A stretch of DNA of 64,000 nucleotides, from positions 146,554,858 to 146,618,857 of the forward strand of contig NC_067282.1 in assembly GCF_020740795.1 (NCBI RefSeq), written 5' to 3'. This document shows, piece after piece, positions 1-11,900 of this stretch. The notes under the pieces were generated by a model. It did not search any database and was not told where the DNA came from. It worked only from the letters and a program-made list of their open reading frames with translations. The stretch comes from Apus apus. Lineage: Eukaryota; Chordata; Aves; Apodiformes; Apodidae. The translations under genes and the position numbers were made by a program. Every line of letters begins with the position of its first letter. Position 1 is the stretch's first letter.

Positions 1-1186
1 ATCTAAAAAGCAGGCAAAAAATGGAAAATTAGTAGGAAATCCAGAAAGAGAACAAGACTCGCCAAAAGCTCAGGGATCACCACCAGCTGCAGACTGATCT
101 GCACAGTGGGGATGGCAAAGCTCCCTCCATGTCTGAGATTCAGAATCAGAAAGGAGTGACTGAGACCCAGGTCTTCCCCCAGCTTTCCGTGTCCTCTTGG
201 CTTCTTTATAGAGAGACATGCCCATCTCAGGAGGGCTGAATTGCTCTCAGGATGAGCATTTCCCTTTACTGTCTATAGAAGGCATCTTGGAGGGCTCCAT
301 TTCTAGTGCAGGAATTGTTAATAGTCCCCAGGGGTCTATCACTTCATGGGACTGAAGTCAGTTATCCCAGCTGGATGAACTGACCTTCCTGCTCTTATTC
401 TGATTAACGGCAGGATATAAGGAAAGACCTGCCCCGAGTGCACATGTTGGGTAAGAGCAATTGCTCATCCCTTCCCTATGACCTTCTGCAGCCTATGGGA
501 GCTTTTGGCTGGCCCTACTTGGCTGAGGGGCTATACCTGAAATGGATTGGGTGACAGCAGACAGTTTCCCCTGTCAAATCTAATTTATGCTGCAACAAAG
601 CCCAATGGTCATCTGCGTTATGAAAGAGTAACAAAATACTCATCCTGAAATATCTTTTCAAGATGCTTAATAGGGTGGAAACAAGTGAGGTTGTATGGAG
701 CTTTAATTTCTCTTCTGGGCTCTGATTACACAGATATTGCTCAAAGGCCTTGGGGAGGGCTTGAATAAACTACAGCATCATCTTTCTACACTGAAATGCA
801 GGAAGGCTTGAGAGAGGGTCAGGGTTTACCATATTCCCAGTGCCCAAGTTGTATGTCTGTTAGGGTCCCTGATTTTTTGGAAAAACATGGAATATTTCTG
901 AAAAAACAGTCCCCTTTAAGACATCCCAAGTTAAAATTCTAGCAGCTGAAGCTCCCAAGGTCTTTAAGTCACTGTGGAGAATTTAAGACGTCAATTTCCA
1001 AGCTCCAAGGTGAGATATATCTTTCATTATTAGGAGCACAAGAGCTGAGGAGTGGAAGGGAGCTGAGTGGTAGAATTGACAGTCAGGGTGCATAGTCTAA
1101 TCTCCAGCTCCAAATTCAGCCAGCCCAGTCTGACAGGTAAAAAACTCTGTGGGAGTCACTGTAGCTTGCCCACTAGCCTACCTTAC
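1..1186. other. ATP6V0A4 intron 7 (partial)
   Basis: Non-coding sequence between coding exon 7 and the left edge. Neither strand shows an a-subunit-like exon, and I see no repeat that I can name. Confidence 0.7.
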
Positions 1187-4100
1187 CCATCACAAATCTT
1201 CTTGATTTTTTGTTTAAGCTGCTCTCCTTGATAGAAGATAATGAACACGTTCTTCTTCACCTCTTCTCTCTGCAATGCAATTCAAACAGAATTTAAAACA
1301 CCGAGAGGGAAAGAGTCCAATGTGGAAAAGGTGATTTTAGGTGGGGTTTTTTTTTCTAGCAGCCTCTTCAATGGGTTGTTATTTTCCCCCAGCCTCAGTT
1401 TCCCAGCAGCAACATTTTCCCTAGATGCTGCTTCAGTGGCCAGGCATGGCTGGCAGCTCTGGGTTATGGGGGAAGGAGCAATGTGGAGCAGAGAAGTAGG
1501 GGACAGGAGGTCCACTGGGGCACAGGGGTCACCCCAGAGACACTACAGGGAATCAACCTTCTGTGGCCAGCCCCAGGTGAGGACAGCCACAGTCCATGTA
1601 ACACAGCCACTCTCCTAAGACTCACATGGACCATAAGCAGACAGGACAAAAAATGCCACTGCAGTAATGGCAAAAAGGGAAAGCAATGTCAAAAAAGCTT
1701 CTCCCATACTCAAGCTTTCCCACCTTTCTTCTACAGGCTGCCTTCAGGCACCCAGCCCTAGTGAGACAGGTTAGTACCTACCGTCACAGGGTCCTCCAGG
1801 GGGGTGTCCATTTCAGTGTACCTCAGGTAGATGTTTCCTCTGCAGGCTCGCCACAGTAAACGCTCAAAGGGTATCATCCTTTCCCTCCTTATTACCCCTG
1901 CTATGAATCTGCACAGAGTTAACAAACAAATTCATTAAAAGCCTGTTCTAAGTTATAGAATAGTAGAACTATTCAGGTTGGAAAGACCCTTGCGATCACC
2001 GAGTCCAACCATCATCCCTACTCTACAAACTTCTCCCCTAAACCATATCCACCAACACCACATCCAAACAATTCTTAAACACATTCGAGGATGGTGATTC
2101 AACCATCTCCCTGGGCAGCCTATTCCAGTGTCTGACCACTCTTTCTGTGAAATTTTTTTTCCTAATATCCAGTCTAAACCTACCCTATTGCAGCTTGAAG
2201 CCATCCCCTCTTGTTCTGTCTCTAAGTACCTGTGAAAAGAGACCAGCACCAACCTCTCACAGTGACCTTTCAGGTAGTTGTAGAGACTGATGAGGTCTCC
2301 CCTCAGCCTCCTCTTTCTCAAACTAAACATTCCCAGCTCCTTCAAGCATTCTTCATAGGATTTTTTCTCTAGGCCCTTCACCGGCTTTGTTGCCCTCCTC
2401 TGTACTCGCTCCAGCACCTCAGTATCTCTCTTGAATTGAGGTGCCCAAAACTGGACACAATACTCCAGGTGTGGCCTCACCAGTGCTGAGTACAGGGCGA
2501 CAATCATCTCTACTTCTGCTGGTCACACTATTTCTAATACAAGCCAGGATGCCATTGGCTTTCTTGGCCACCTGGGCACACTGCTGGCTCATATTCAGCC
2601 GCTTGTCAATTAGAGGCCCCAGGTCCTCTTCTGCCAGACACTTTCCAGCCACACTTCCCCAAGGCTGTAGCATTGCATGGGGTTGTTGTGGCCCAAGTGC
2701 AGGACCCAGCACTTCGCCTTGTTGAAGCCGATGCCATTAACATTAGCCCAAGGATCTAATCTATCCAGGTCACTGTAGAGCCTCCCTCTCCTCATGCAGA
2801 TCAACACTCCTGCCTAGCTTGGTGTCATCTGCAAACTTACTGATAATACACTTTATGTCCTTACCAAGATCACCAATAAAGATGTTAAACAGAAATGGTC
2901 CCAACACTGAGCCCTGAGGAGCACCACTTGTGACCAGCCTCAGCTGGATTTGACTCCATTGACCACCCCTCTTTGGGCCCAACTGTTCAGCCAGTGCTTG
3001 ATCCAACAGATTGTATGCTCATCCAGGCCATGAGCAGCCAGTTTTCCTTTTCCCAGAATGCACCAGACTGCACCTTTGAAGTGCAGCATGACATCCTGGT
3101 AAACGCCTACCACAGCAAGCCCTCTGCAGGCATATGCTTTGCTCAAAAGAGTTGAACAGGACTTCAGAAATACTAGCATGAGCATCTAAAAACACCAGCC
3201 TGGAAGAACATCATCAGTGAGTTTCACCACACCTAGCTGATGTAAGTGCAAGGGAAAGCTGTGTGTGTCTATGCTGTCCACCAAATTACTGTCAGCAATA
3301 CTCATGGTGGACCCACAGTGTCATTTCCTACTTCAGACAAAGTCCAATGCAAGCAATCCCATGGATTTTTGCTGTGGTTAGACATCCATCCCTGAGGATC
3401 AGGCTAGTAGCCAGAGGCCAGAGTCCAGGAGCCAGAGATGAGATGCCATAGGATAACAATTTTCAGTCAATATCTACTGCAGGCTCACTGGAATTGTTGG
3501 CCTGAAAGTAGAAGTCCATTTGCCCCACTGACCCATAACCTGACCATAGTTTTGATAAGTTCACAGTAAAATCACTCTTTCATCTTCATTAAACAACTAT
3601 GCTGAAGAGGCTGGTGAACAACCTCTGCTAAGAAACTGAAGGAAGTGTCCCAGTGTCACAGCAGTGCAGTGCAGGTGGGAAGCCTAGCCAAGCTGGAGGC
3701 CATCCCAAATACACACCCCAGCTTGGCATCTGCAGCAGCAGGAGTGCTTCTCAGCTCCAGCAGTCCAGATGTGTCTTCACTGAAGAAATCATCTGGCAGG
3801 TTGGTTTCTGCCTGGAAAACATTAGTTTAAAAAAACTATTCAGTATTGCTAGTTTGAAAATTATTTTCATATTTTTCTCCTGACATTTACCGCTCCAACC
3901 CCCAGGTAGATTTCCAAAGAGATTTAAACCAAAAGTTGAGGGGGAAAATAAAGGTAAATCATATCTTAGCAACTGAAAAGTATAAGGAACCTTTTCAAAG
4001 AGAGCTGGGAAACAAGTTATTGAGACCTACTGACTCACAGAACAATGCAGGCTCCAAAGTGACTGAAGTGCTTTTGCGAACTTATCTCACTGGCTTGTGG

Positions 4101-6984
4101 TGAAAACCACTGGGTTTTGATTAAAAATCATTAACAGCAAAACACACCAAATGAAAATGTCAGTACTTTTAGGAACTGTCCACATCTCTGTTGGAAGAGC
4201 AAAGAGGCCTCTTACCTCAAAGAAGTCTTGTGTTTTCTTCAGCAGATGTTTGAGCTCTGTCAGCTCGAGGAAGTTTTGCTTCAGTGTTTGCTGGTTCTGG
4301 TTGGCTTCCAGCAGCTCGGCTTCAAGTTTCTCCAGCACTGTCTGTTTAGGGTCCAAGCACATCCAGAAAAACTCTGAAGCAGACCAATGGCCCTTTACCA
4401 AGCTGATACCAAATCTTAAACAGTAGATTTTTATTTATTTTTTTCAAGGAGAATGTAGAAATACTCAATGAGCACATCAATAAATACTGAATTTGTGGAA
4501 TGATAATTAATCAATGCCAATGCCTTATTTTCCCATTACCACATTCCCTAGTGGGTACTTATCCTATTCTGGCATTAGAGTTCTGGTTCACCTGACTAAA
4601 GCTCAGGCAGGTAAGTGGGTGCCTGGTGTAGGTGTCTCAGTCTGTCTTGGCAGTTCTGTGGTTCCCTGCAGGACATCTCAGAACCCAGGTGGACTGGCTG
4701 TTGGTCTAGAGACTACAAAAGCAGCCTACAATAGGGCCATTAGCTTAGGTTCATTAGCTGTAGGCCAAAAATTAGATGAGAATGTGGGACCAGGAATACT
4801 CCAGACAGCTACCTTGCTCATTAAGCTGAAGCCCTTAGAAAGCATGGTTTTTTTTCCTGGTCACCTACATGTGCAGCATTTAAAAATTAACCCACTGGTA
4901 AACTTAGCTTCCAGCTGGGCTTGAATAAAGCATTTCTTGAACATCCAAAAGCAAGTCACAAATATTTGTGTGGCGTCCTAGTATTACTGTATCACAACCA
5001 TATTCCCACCAGGACAGACAGCCCTGGAGTTTTTTATTCAGTGAAGCTGGTTCTAACATCAGCTCTCCTGGTTAATCATGAAACCCCTTCTTGTTCTCTC
5101 CTACAGGATGGTGGGGGCATTCTGTGATAGTGACACCTTTCCATTAATATGTGGGATCAGAGGGGTGTTTCACAAGGGATGGTAAAAAGACTGAGCTCCC
5201 TTAGGAACATGCAGTAAGACCAGCCTTAACTGCTGAGACAGTGACTCAGGGAGCACCTCCACAGGCAGGGAGAGCTGAGCCAGCCTCAGTGACCAGGTTC
5301 TTCCTCACAGGGGAGGGCTCTATTGAGCACATTACACAGACATCCTGGTGTACATGCCCTTCTCTGTCTCCTTGGCCCTCTCCAATTTCTGTACCTCCAT
5401 GTCAATCATTTCCCGAGGCAGGGGTGTCTCTGGGTATTTTTCTGGTTTGACTATCTCAACATTGTCTTCCATCTCATTTTCCAGAAAACCTGCAAGGAAA
5501 GGACACAGTAGTCTTGATACAGTCATCTCTGCTGCATCACCCTGGGTACCACCTGTTGCTAAAAGCCCTGTCAGGACTGAGGCATCACATGGAGGTGTGA
5601 CATAGGACAGTGATATACAAGGGCCATCATCACTGTGCATATACACAACTACCAGGAGTTGGACACCCAGCAGCCTCCTTTCTCAGTGAGGACACTGTTT
5701 CTCCTGAAATTGTTTTGGCCACACTCACCCCCTTGCCCAGGGCAGCCCTGGCACAAATAGCTGGCACAACACCTCCTATTTTGGGGCAGTGAATAACACA
5801 CACAGCAATCTCAGGCTTTGCTCCTCTGCCCTAGCAATGACAAGTGCTGTCCTTGCCACAGTGGCTATGGTGGGTACCAGTGTCATGGTGGGGGAAGCGC
5901 AGAGCTCACAGGACACTCGTCCATAGGAAAGCAGGCACCACAAGCTTTGTTGCTCAGATTTTATGGATTTGTCCCTAGGCTGAAGCACTTGGCCACAAGA
6001 AGCGTAAGACAATGGCTGGCACACTGGTGTAAGAGTCTGGTTATCTGGATTAGCCTTCTGCCCAGCCCTAGATTTATCTTGTGATTTTATATAAGCTAGT
6101 TTTCAAAACAGGGGCAACAATTTATTGCCCATATGGGGTGAAGCAGTAATTAGCTGACGCATGCAAAACATTTCCAGGGGCTCCGGTGAAAATGTCACCA
6201 TTTTGCCACTAATTCCATTCTGCAGTGTGAGACCACTTAAAGAAATAAATCCCACACCAGCAGTTGGCAGAAAGCCGATTGCATTTGACAAGAATTTACT
6301 TACGCAGGATCCTCTCCAAGGATTCGCACCTTCTCACTTCATTCACAGACTTTCTCTGGAAGCTGTTCACATTCACATTCAGCTAAAAACAGGAGGGAAA
6401 AAAAGCCTGGAGCTGGAGCTGCTGTGCTTCTTTTTAACATCAGCACAGAATGAATGCCTTTGGTGCAGGCAGCCAACACCACTGCATCTTACAGACTCCT
6501 AGAGACAGGGCATGGTCATGGGTTTCCTTAGGGCCAAGGATACTGCAGCCTTACTAGGCTCATTTCCACCCTGCCTTGCTGTGACAGCAGGAGTCATGGA
6601 TGGATTCTCATGGAGAGACTCTCTCTTTTCTGGCAGTGGAGGGAATCATCCTAGGATTGTGCACAGAGCACACAGAGCACTGGATGGGGACTCAGGAACA
6701 GGTTGGGCCTTCAGCTGGCTGGCTTTCAGCTCAGCTTTGGGCAAGTCCTGCTTTCCCCATGGGCTTTTTGATCACCCTGCAGTGGTCCCCGAGTGCTTTG
6801 AGGGAAGGACAAGCACACCCCAGGGCACACCTCCCACAGCTCAGCATGCTGCCTGGGCACTACTTACATCTCTGAACTGGGCCAGACCCAGCTCCCCGAG
6901 CTCAGCCACGCAGCAGTATGCAGCTTCCACCTGCAGAAACAGCTGCATCAGGCTCATCTCCTCACTCCTAAAGACAGAGGCCAT
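1..6984 (-). CDS. ATP6V0A4: ATP6V0A4, V-ATPase 116 kDa subunit a4 (5' part of gene, seven coding exons, partial)
   Basis: The a subunit of the membrane V0 sector of the proton-pumping V-ATPase; its N-terminal half is cytosolic and contacts V1, and its C-terminal half forms the proton half-channels. Seven minus-strand exons join with matching phases (117, 79, 95, 126, 95, 127 and 83 nt) into residues 1-240 plus two bases of a split codon. The start reads [20 protein letters not shown], close to the start of vertebrate a4. Later hallmarks are [38 protein letters not shown] and [16 protein letters not shown]. The a4 isoform (rather than a1-a3) is inferred from this wording and from TMEM213 and KIAA1549 lying next to it. 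The rest of the roughly 840-residue protein lies left of the window. Human a4 is expressed in kidney intercalated cells and inner ear, and its loss causes distal renal tubular acidosis. Confidence 0.95.
1187..1269 (-). CDS. ATP6V0A4: ATP6V0A4 coding exon 7 (residues 214-240 plus two bases of codon 241)
   Basis: The exon is 83 nt and encodes [20 protein letters not shown] then KIKKICD, with two bases left over at the donor [16 protein letters not shown] is nearly invariant in the family. No following exon is visible in 1-1186, so the next intron runs past the left edge. Confidence 0.95.
1782..1908 (-). CDS. ATP6V0A4: ATP6V0A4 coding exon 6 (split Gly171, residues 172-213)
   Basis: The exon is 127 nt: [20 protein letters not shown], then [20 protein letters not shown] and VT. 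FERLLWR.CRGN.YL is a strong signature of V-ATPase a subunits. Acceptor CTGTGCAG, donor GTAGGT. Phase 0 at the 3' end. Confidence 0.95.
1955..3080 (-). mobile_element. CR1-type LINE, 5'-truncated 3' portion, in ATP6V0A4 intron 5
   Basis: Minus-strand frames carry the CR1 reverse transcriptase C-terminal half in order: [11 protein letters not shown] near 3050, [17 protein letters not shown] near 2915, FADDTKLG near 2835, [18 protein letters not shown] near 2700, [17 protein letters not shown] near 2470, and VQRRAT near 2400. The frame shifts several times, so the copy is dead. The 3' tail lies at 1955-1970 with an ATTCTAT-like end. The 5' limit is uncertain: similarity fades near 3080. FADD is the polymerase metal-binding box. 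CR1 is the dominant LINE of birds and many other sauropsids. Confidence 0.9.
3081..3716. other. ATP6V0A4 intron 5, part 5' of the CR1 copy
   Basis: Intronic sequence without a coding exon. The first 100 bases beside the CR1 copy may be a diverged continuation of it. Confidence 0.5.
3717..3811 (-). CDS. ATP6V0A4: ATP6V0A4 coding exon 5 (residues 140-170 plus split Gly171)
   Basis: The exon is 95 nt and encodes [20 protein letters not shown], then a diverged [11 protein letters not shown]. Three GT dinucleotides occur in a row at the 3' end (GGGGTGTGTATT). The first, GTGTGT, is chosen because it leaves two bases that pair with the single leading base of the next exon to restore Gly171, giving the family pattern KLGFIAGVI. 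Confidence 0.9.
4216..4341 (-). CDS. ATP6V0A4: ATP6V0A4 coding exon 4 (residues 98-139)
   Basis: This 42-codon exon is phase 0 at both ends. It reads [20 protein letters not shown] followed by [20 protein letters not shown], the amphipathic coiled-coil helix of the a-subunit N-terminal arm. Acceptor CTAAACAG, donor GTAAGA. Confidence 0.95.
4342..5394. other. ATP6V0A4 intron 3
   Basis: Intron between coding exons 3 and 4. Open frames here, including a 136-codon one at 4514-4924 on the plus strand, match no protein I recognise and lack splice or codon support. Confidence 0.7.
5395..5489 (-). CDS. ATP6V0A4: ATP6V0A4 coding exon 3 (split Arg66, residues 67-97)
   Basis: The exon is 95 nt and completes Arg66, then encodes FLENEMEDN, a variable stretch, and the conserved [11 protein letters not shown]. 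The acceptor is CTTGCAG and the donor GTACAG. The segment between the two conserved blocks differs from human a4, as expected for a loop that varies among paralogues. Confidence 0.93.
5490..6303. other. ATP6V0A4 intron 2
   Basis: Intron between coding exons 2 and 3. No repeat or exon recognised. Confidence 0.7.
6304..6382 (-). CDS. ATP6V0A4: ATP6V0A4 coding exon 2 (residues 40-65 plus split Arg66)
   Basis: The exon is 79 nt, with acceptor TTTTTAG and donor GTAAGT. It encodes [11 protein letters not shown], then [15 protein letters not shown], then the first base of Arg66. The family normally reads RKFVNEV here; this copy has Ser at residue 51 (codon 6349-6347). The phases fit both neighbours. 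Confidence 0.93.
6868..6984 (-). CDS. ATP6V0A4: ATP6V0A4 coding exon 1 (residues 1-39)
   Basis: The start codon occupies 6984-6982 in a strong context (A at -3, G at +4). The 39 codons begin [10 protein letters not shown] and contain [17 protein letters not shown], the conserved N-terminal strand and helix of V-ATPase a subunits. The exon ends in phase 0 at a consensus donor, GTAAGT. A TCCTGCTCAG acceptor-like site just 5' of the start codon (exon edge near 6999) could join it to an upstream non-coding exon. Confidence 0.95.
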
Positions 6985-6999
6985 TTTGCCTGCCCTCCT

Positions 7000-8828
7000 C
7001 TGAGCAGGACGTCCCTCGGGGCCTTGGTGGCAGCGGCGCCGGCTTCCTCACTCACGGAGGTGCCAGAAGGCACAGAGCACTGTGGGAACATTGGGATCAC
7101 TGAGACAAGGTGCTGGAAGTCAACCCACCGCTGCCCATCATCTCCCTCAAAAGGGTTTATCCATAGCCTAAAAGGCTCCCTGGGATCACATGAGGTTGTA
7201 TCCCACCAGCACAGTGATGGATGCTGAGGGGTATGTGTGTGTGTCTGGGCCAAAGATGCTTCAGGTTCCTCCACTCAGGCGTTTGATTTGGATTTTGGAT
7301 GCTGAGCCTGCGAAGGACTCAATTATCTCTGTCTTCTACAAGACATAATAATGAATTTCACCTTGCAGTCAGAGGCATAAAAGCAGCCTGACTGTTTTTA
7401 GTAGTGTGAACACAACATTGCAAACACATCTGGAGCACATCATGTGGGGATGGAGAGAAGGGGACTGTTTTATTTTAATTAAAACAAACTTTAAGATTTA
7501 AAAAGCCTTTTCATAAAAGGCTATTTTCAAGATGAGATACGTAAGACATCATGCATTTCTTAGAAGTTCCTTTTGCCTATGTGCTTATTACTTACTTTGA
7601 GTAACCCAAATATACAAGTTACCAAAATTAACCGATTTGCATGCACAATAGTTATTATGATCCAGAGAAAAACATGCATGTAGATACAATTTCTGCTTGC
7701 ATTTACTTTTGTAGCAAGCCTACATTTTATAAATAGCAAAACAAAACCCCTTTGTATCCTCATTTCCACCTGTTGGACAGGGATGGGAAGTCAATTATCC
7801 TTAACCCTCTCTCTCTCTGAAACTTGCCTTTCAACATTTTTTCAAATGTGGATTCTAATAATTTTCTTTATAACACATGAAAGAGTTATCTTAAATCTGA
7901 GAGAAAAACTTTGCAAGATATAGCCTGGTTTAATAGGAACACCACAGTCACAAGTTCGGATTTGCTCAATTGTCCTGCAAGTTTTCCTTGTCTTATTCTC
8001 TGTAGCCATTCACTGAATTATTTAACATGTTGAAAATACAATACATGACAACTTGTAGCTTGTTAAAATAAAATGTATCATGTGCCAGCTCCAGTGTGTT
8101 GAGTAAGGGCATAATCTTTTAAATTGGTTGGACATTTTTTCAGCAAATTATATTTTTCACAGGAAAAAGGCACAAAAGTTGTAAGAGACCCCCACTACTC
8201 ATGCAAGAAAGGAAAGAAATTTCCTAGTTCTGAAATTCAAAAAGTTTAGATCATCAGAACGTCCCATCTTAACTTCTTTGGACTGAAAAATGTGAAGAGA
8301 TCACAATTCAAAGCAATTTGTATTTTTAAACATGCAGTTAACTTCCATAAAAATATGAAATCTTAGATTTAAAAGAACAAAACTGTAATGAAATATTTGG
8401 AAATAGCCTAATTAAAATGCTTCAAACCATCCAAACCCAGGGTTCTGTTTTTCCTTGCTAATCAGTCAGTGAAAAACCCCAAAGGCTTACTTTCATCTTG
8501 ATCTGGAATGGGCAAAAAATGAAAAGCAAAGAGAGACCCTTCCCAGCCCCACTGTGAGGAGGGCAGAACATTCTCCCTTCATCCACTCCTGCAGCTTCAG
8601 GAGGTTTGCCCAAATCCACCTGCTGCCAGCCTTGCCTCTATCAACAACATCCCCCACCCTCCCTATGCTTCCCTTTGTCAAAAGAACAGTTAACCAAAAA
8701 AACCCCACTCGCTCTACCCTGGCCGCTATTTTCCAGCAGGATCACGCTGCGCTGAAATGCACCAGATTCTGGCCAGGGTGAATCCTGGTGCTGTAAATGG
8801 TTTTGGCAAAGGTGTTACTCGGGTTTAC
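7000..8828. other. Candidate first intron of ATP6V0A4, 5' untranslated region
   Basis: No coding similarity on either strand. It holds a short (GT)n run near 7232 and AT-rich sequence from about 7470 to 8440. It would be an intron only if the GC-rich block at 8829-8990 is an upstream exon. Confidence 0.4.
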
Positions 8829-8990
8829 CTCTCAGCCACCACGCTCCTCTTCGGCGGGCCCTCTCCCTGGGGAAGGGGCGAGCTCTCCCCTCGGCTGGCC
8901 AGCGGTCCCGTCCGGCGATGACAATGGGGCTGCGCTTTGGCACGGCTGCCAGCACCGCGCTGGGCGGTGAGAGAGGCACCCCAGCCAACT
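8829..8990 (-). promoter_or_regulatory. GC-rich, CpG-dense block; candidate upstream non-coding exon or promoter of ATP6V0A4
   Basis: This stretch is clearly richer in CG dinucleotides than its surroundings, for example GTCCCGTCCGGCGATG near 8905. Read on the minus strand it ends at 8829 in a good donor, GAGAG then GTAAAC. That is what a 5' untranslated exon spliced to the acceptor near 6999 would look like. The start of such an exon cannot be placed. This is inference from composition and one splice motif, with no transcript evidence. Confidence 0.4.
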
Positions 8991-11900
8991 GTCCTCTCTC
9001 GAGTAGGGCACAGCAAAGCTTTTCTTTTAAGGTCAGAACTGGTCCAGACCAGAGACAGGAAACCTTTTCTGTCCCGAAACAACCTCTGGGTGGTCTGGAC
9101 CCAGTGCTTTCTGGCTCGGTCACAACCTCCGTGTCAGGTTTGTGACAAGTGCAAGCCCTGTTGCAGCAGCACACGGCTTGTTGAGACTAATAACAGATGG
9201 GGCATGCTGGCTCACACTGCCCCAGCCACCCGAAAATGAGCAAGAGCCTTTGAAACCTGCTGTACCCAGAGAGCTATAAACCCATAAAAACTCATTTGCA
9301 AGCCTTGGATAGAGGATCAGTCGCCAGGGAGGTGGAAAACTTCTGCGCTGTTTCTCTCTGGTTTTTCCTCACCGAAGGCAGCCAGGGAAAGGACAGGGAA
9401 ACAATGAGAGATTAATGATTTTCCTGCAGCCAGGGAAGGGCAGAACTAAACAGCAAAGAGAGGGCTGGGAGGGCAGAGGCTCAGTCAGGAGAGCTGCGTT
9501 AGCCTGGAGCTATGCAGAGACACTGGGGAACTTGAATCTCACCCCTTGAAATAACAAATGCTGTGAGAGAAAGTGGCTTTACAGACTTTCTCCCACTTCA
9601 GCTGCTAAAACAGGGCTCTAGAAAGAAATTCAGCCCCTCCTAAAACCAATGGCTTGGCTCCCACTGAGGTCAGAGGAGGCAGGGTTTTCCTGGTAAGTAA
9701 GGCTGGCTGGGTCACCATTAAATCTAGGATCCATAAGAAGTTTCATCTCAAAAGAACTAATGAAAATGCATGGCTATATTTAAATTGTAAAGTGCCTCTT
9801 AAGGAAACGCTTTCTCAGCCCCGTGTTTTGGGAGCTGCCCAGTAACCCTGACCAGACAAGCTGAAGGGTATAGCTTGTTCAAGGTAACAGTGCTGAACAG
9901 TGAGTAACAGCAGAGTTTCTCGACATGGAGGTTTTCTATTCAAAAGCAACAAAGAATGGCCCTGCTTTGTGAGGTCAGCTAGTGTGAGAGGGCTCCTACT
10001 ACTTTCTGAAATCCAGCTGCCTCAAGCTGCACAACCCAAAAAGGATGTATTAGAAATTATAAGGCAATTCTAGCAGGGGGGCCTAAAACCCACCCGAGCT
10101 GAGCTGGCCACAGTGCTCCCTGGCTTCCCACCCACTTTGGCTGCACCACGCTCCTCTTGCACCAGCCCCTGCCTCCAGCCAGCTTTGCTTTCCTCATCAA
10201 CACTACCAAAGAAAGGGAGTAAAGTCTGATGAAATTCAGCACTTTCTGTTGACAAATGGGAACTTCTCTCAGTAAGGGAGAAGTGGTTGCTGTTGGCTGC
10301 TCATGTTCACTGTGAAGGGTTGAGAAGAAGCTGGAGTGGGAAAGACATTGCCTTGCAGCCCATACTATACTGCTAAATGACAGGAGTCACCATTCAGTCC
10401 TCAACTGAGGGATATTGACACACCAAAATAGAACAGCTTTCTCAGGCTACTCCCCCCACCTCTGAACCCACAGCACATTCTTTCCCTCAGTAAAGCTATT
10501 GTGTGCATATAATGATACCTAGGTTTGCTTCTGCTTTGCACAGCAGCTACCCTACTCTGCTCTGATTCAGCCTCACAGTTACACTTGGCTACTCCCCTAC
10601 AAGATGTCAGAGCACAGGGAGCAGAAAGGGCCCCCAATGCACACTCATCACCAGAGCCATCTGCACTGTGGCAGCCTCTCCATCCTGTTAGTCAAGGAGC
10701 AAGCAAACACAGAGTGCAGGGACAAAGCCACCTCTCTTGCCCTTCCTTCTCCCCCTTCAGAGGCAGAGGAGAGAAGCCGAAAGCATATCCTATTTCATGC
10801 CTCTGGCATGTGGAAGTAAGGGCATTATTTTATAATAATCTTATTATTAGAGATCAGATGATGATGAGGCACCATTCAGAGGAGCCCCATCAGTGGGCTC
10901 ATTGTCAACACCAGCAGCTCCACCTGGGCAAGCTGAAGGCAGCCCTTCCCAGGCAGCCCCACACCGCCCAGCCAGCTGGCCTCTGGCTCCCTTGCTGAGG
11001 TCTCCAGAGGGACAGCATGAGGTCACAGCAGGGCCACAGGCTCAACATTTGTCTAATCGCAACCCCAGCCTGGATTGGAAAACACAAAGGGCACAGTTGT
11101 GGAGTTACTCAAAATGCTAATGCTGCTTTCCTCTGTGCAACAGGAAGCAGATCTCTTCTTCCCTTCTTTCATTTGAAGAGTAAAACCTTTCTGATTTTGA
11201 TTTTCTTTTTCCTCTGTTTGCCTAGTTTTAAAAACTGTATTTCCTCTTCACAGTTAGTTTTATCTTAGATGGCTATTTTTCACATCAATGAAGATACCAA
11301 ACAAAACTGCCCTCTCTCTGATGGATGCATTATTGGCGTTCACCTGCTTAAAGTTCTGAGCTTTTAAAAGTAATTTTGAGGGCTTCAAAAGGGCCCTTAG
11401 ACTTTTATGAGCTGTATAAAGGCTACCTGGGAGGGAGTTCACCCTGCAATACAAGGTCAGTAGGTTGTTAACAGACAGACCTGCCCTCCTGAGAGATGTC
11501 TTTTCTGGAGCTGAACTTAGAGATGTTACTACCTATGAAGGACGCACAGGAGATAGATCCACTCCTGTGGTTTCACCAATTACACAGACTGCCCAGCATC
11601 CTCCTTGGCATTTAGCACCAAGCCCTCAAAGGCTGCACAGAGCCCCTGTGAATAATAACTGGGAATTATCAGCTTCAGTGTGCCAACACACAGGGCTCAG
11701 GGTGTCCCAAATACGCAACCCCTCCAGCCAGGCTGTTGTCACTTTCAGCAGCATAGGGAAATTTCATGCACATGTAGGTAGCTCTGGAATCTATCTCTCA
11801 GCTATAATTCCTCCATGATTAGCTCCACCATGCAAGAGGTTTTGTGTAGCTTCAAGGGATGTCAATTTTTTGAGCTCTCTTTTCACCAAAGCTCCCTCCT

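Noticed and set aside
1241..1618. 125-codon plus-strand open frame
   Set aside because: It overlaps ATP6V0A4 exon 7 on the opposite strand and has no family match.
6512..7003. 163-codon plus-strand open frame
   Set aside because: It is antisense to ATP6V0A4 coding exon 1 and its flanks and resembles no protein family.
10525..10998. 157-codon plus-strand open frame in the spacer
   Set aside because: Low-complexity, His/Gln/Pro-rich text, no recognisable domain or splice context; expected by chance in GC-richer DNA.
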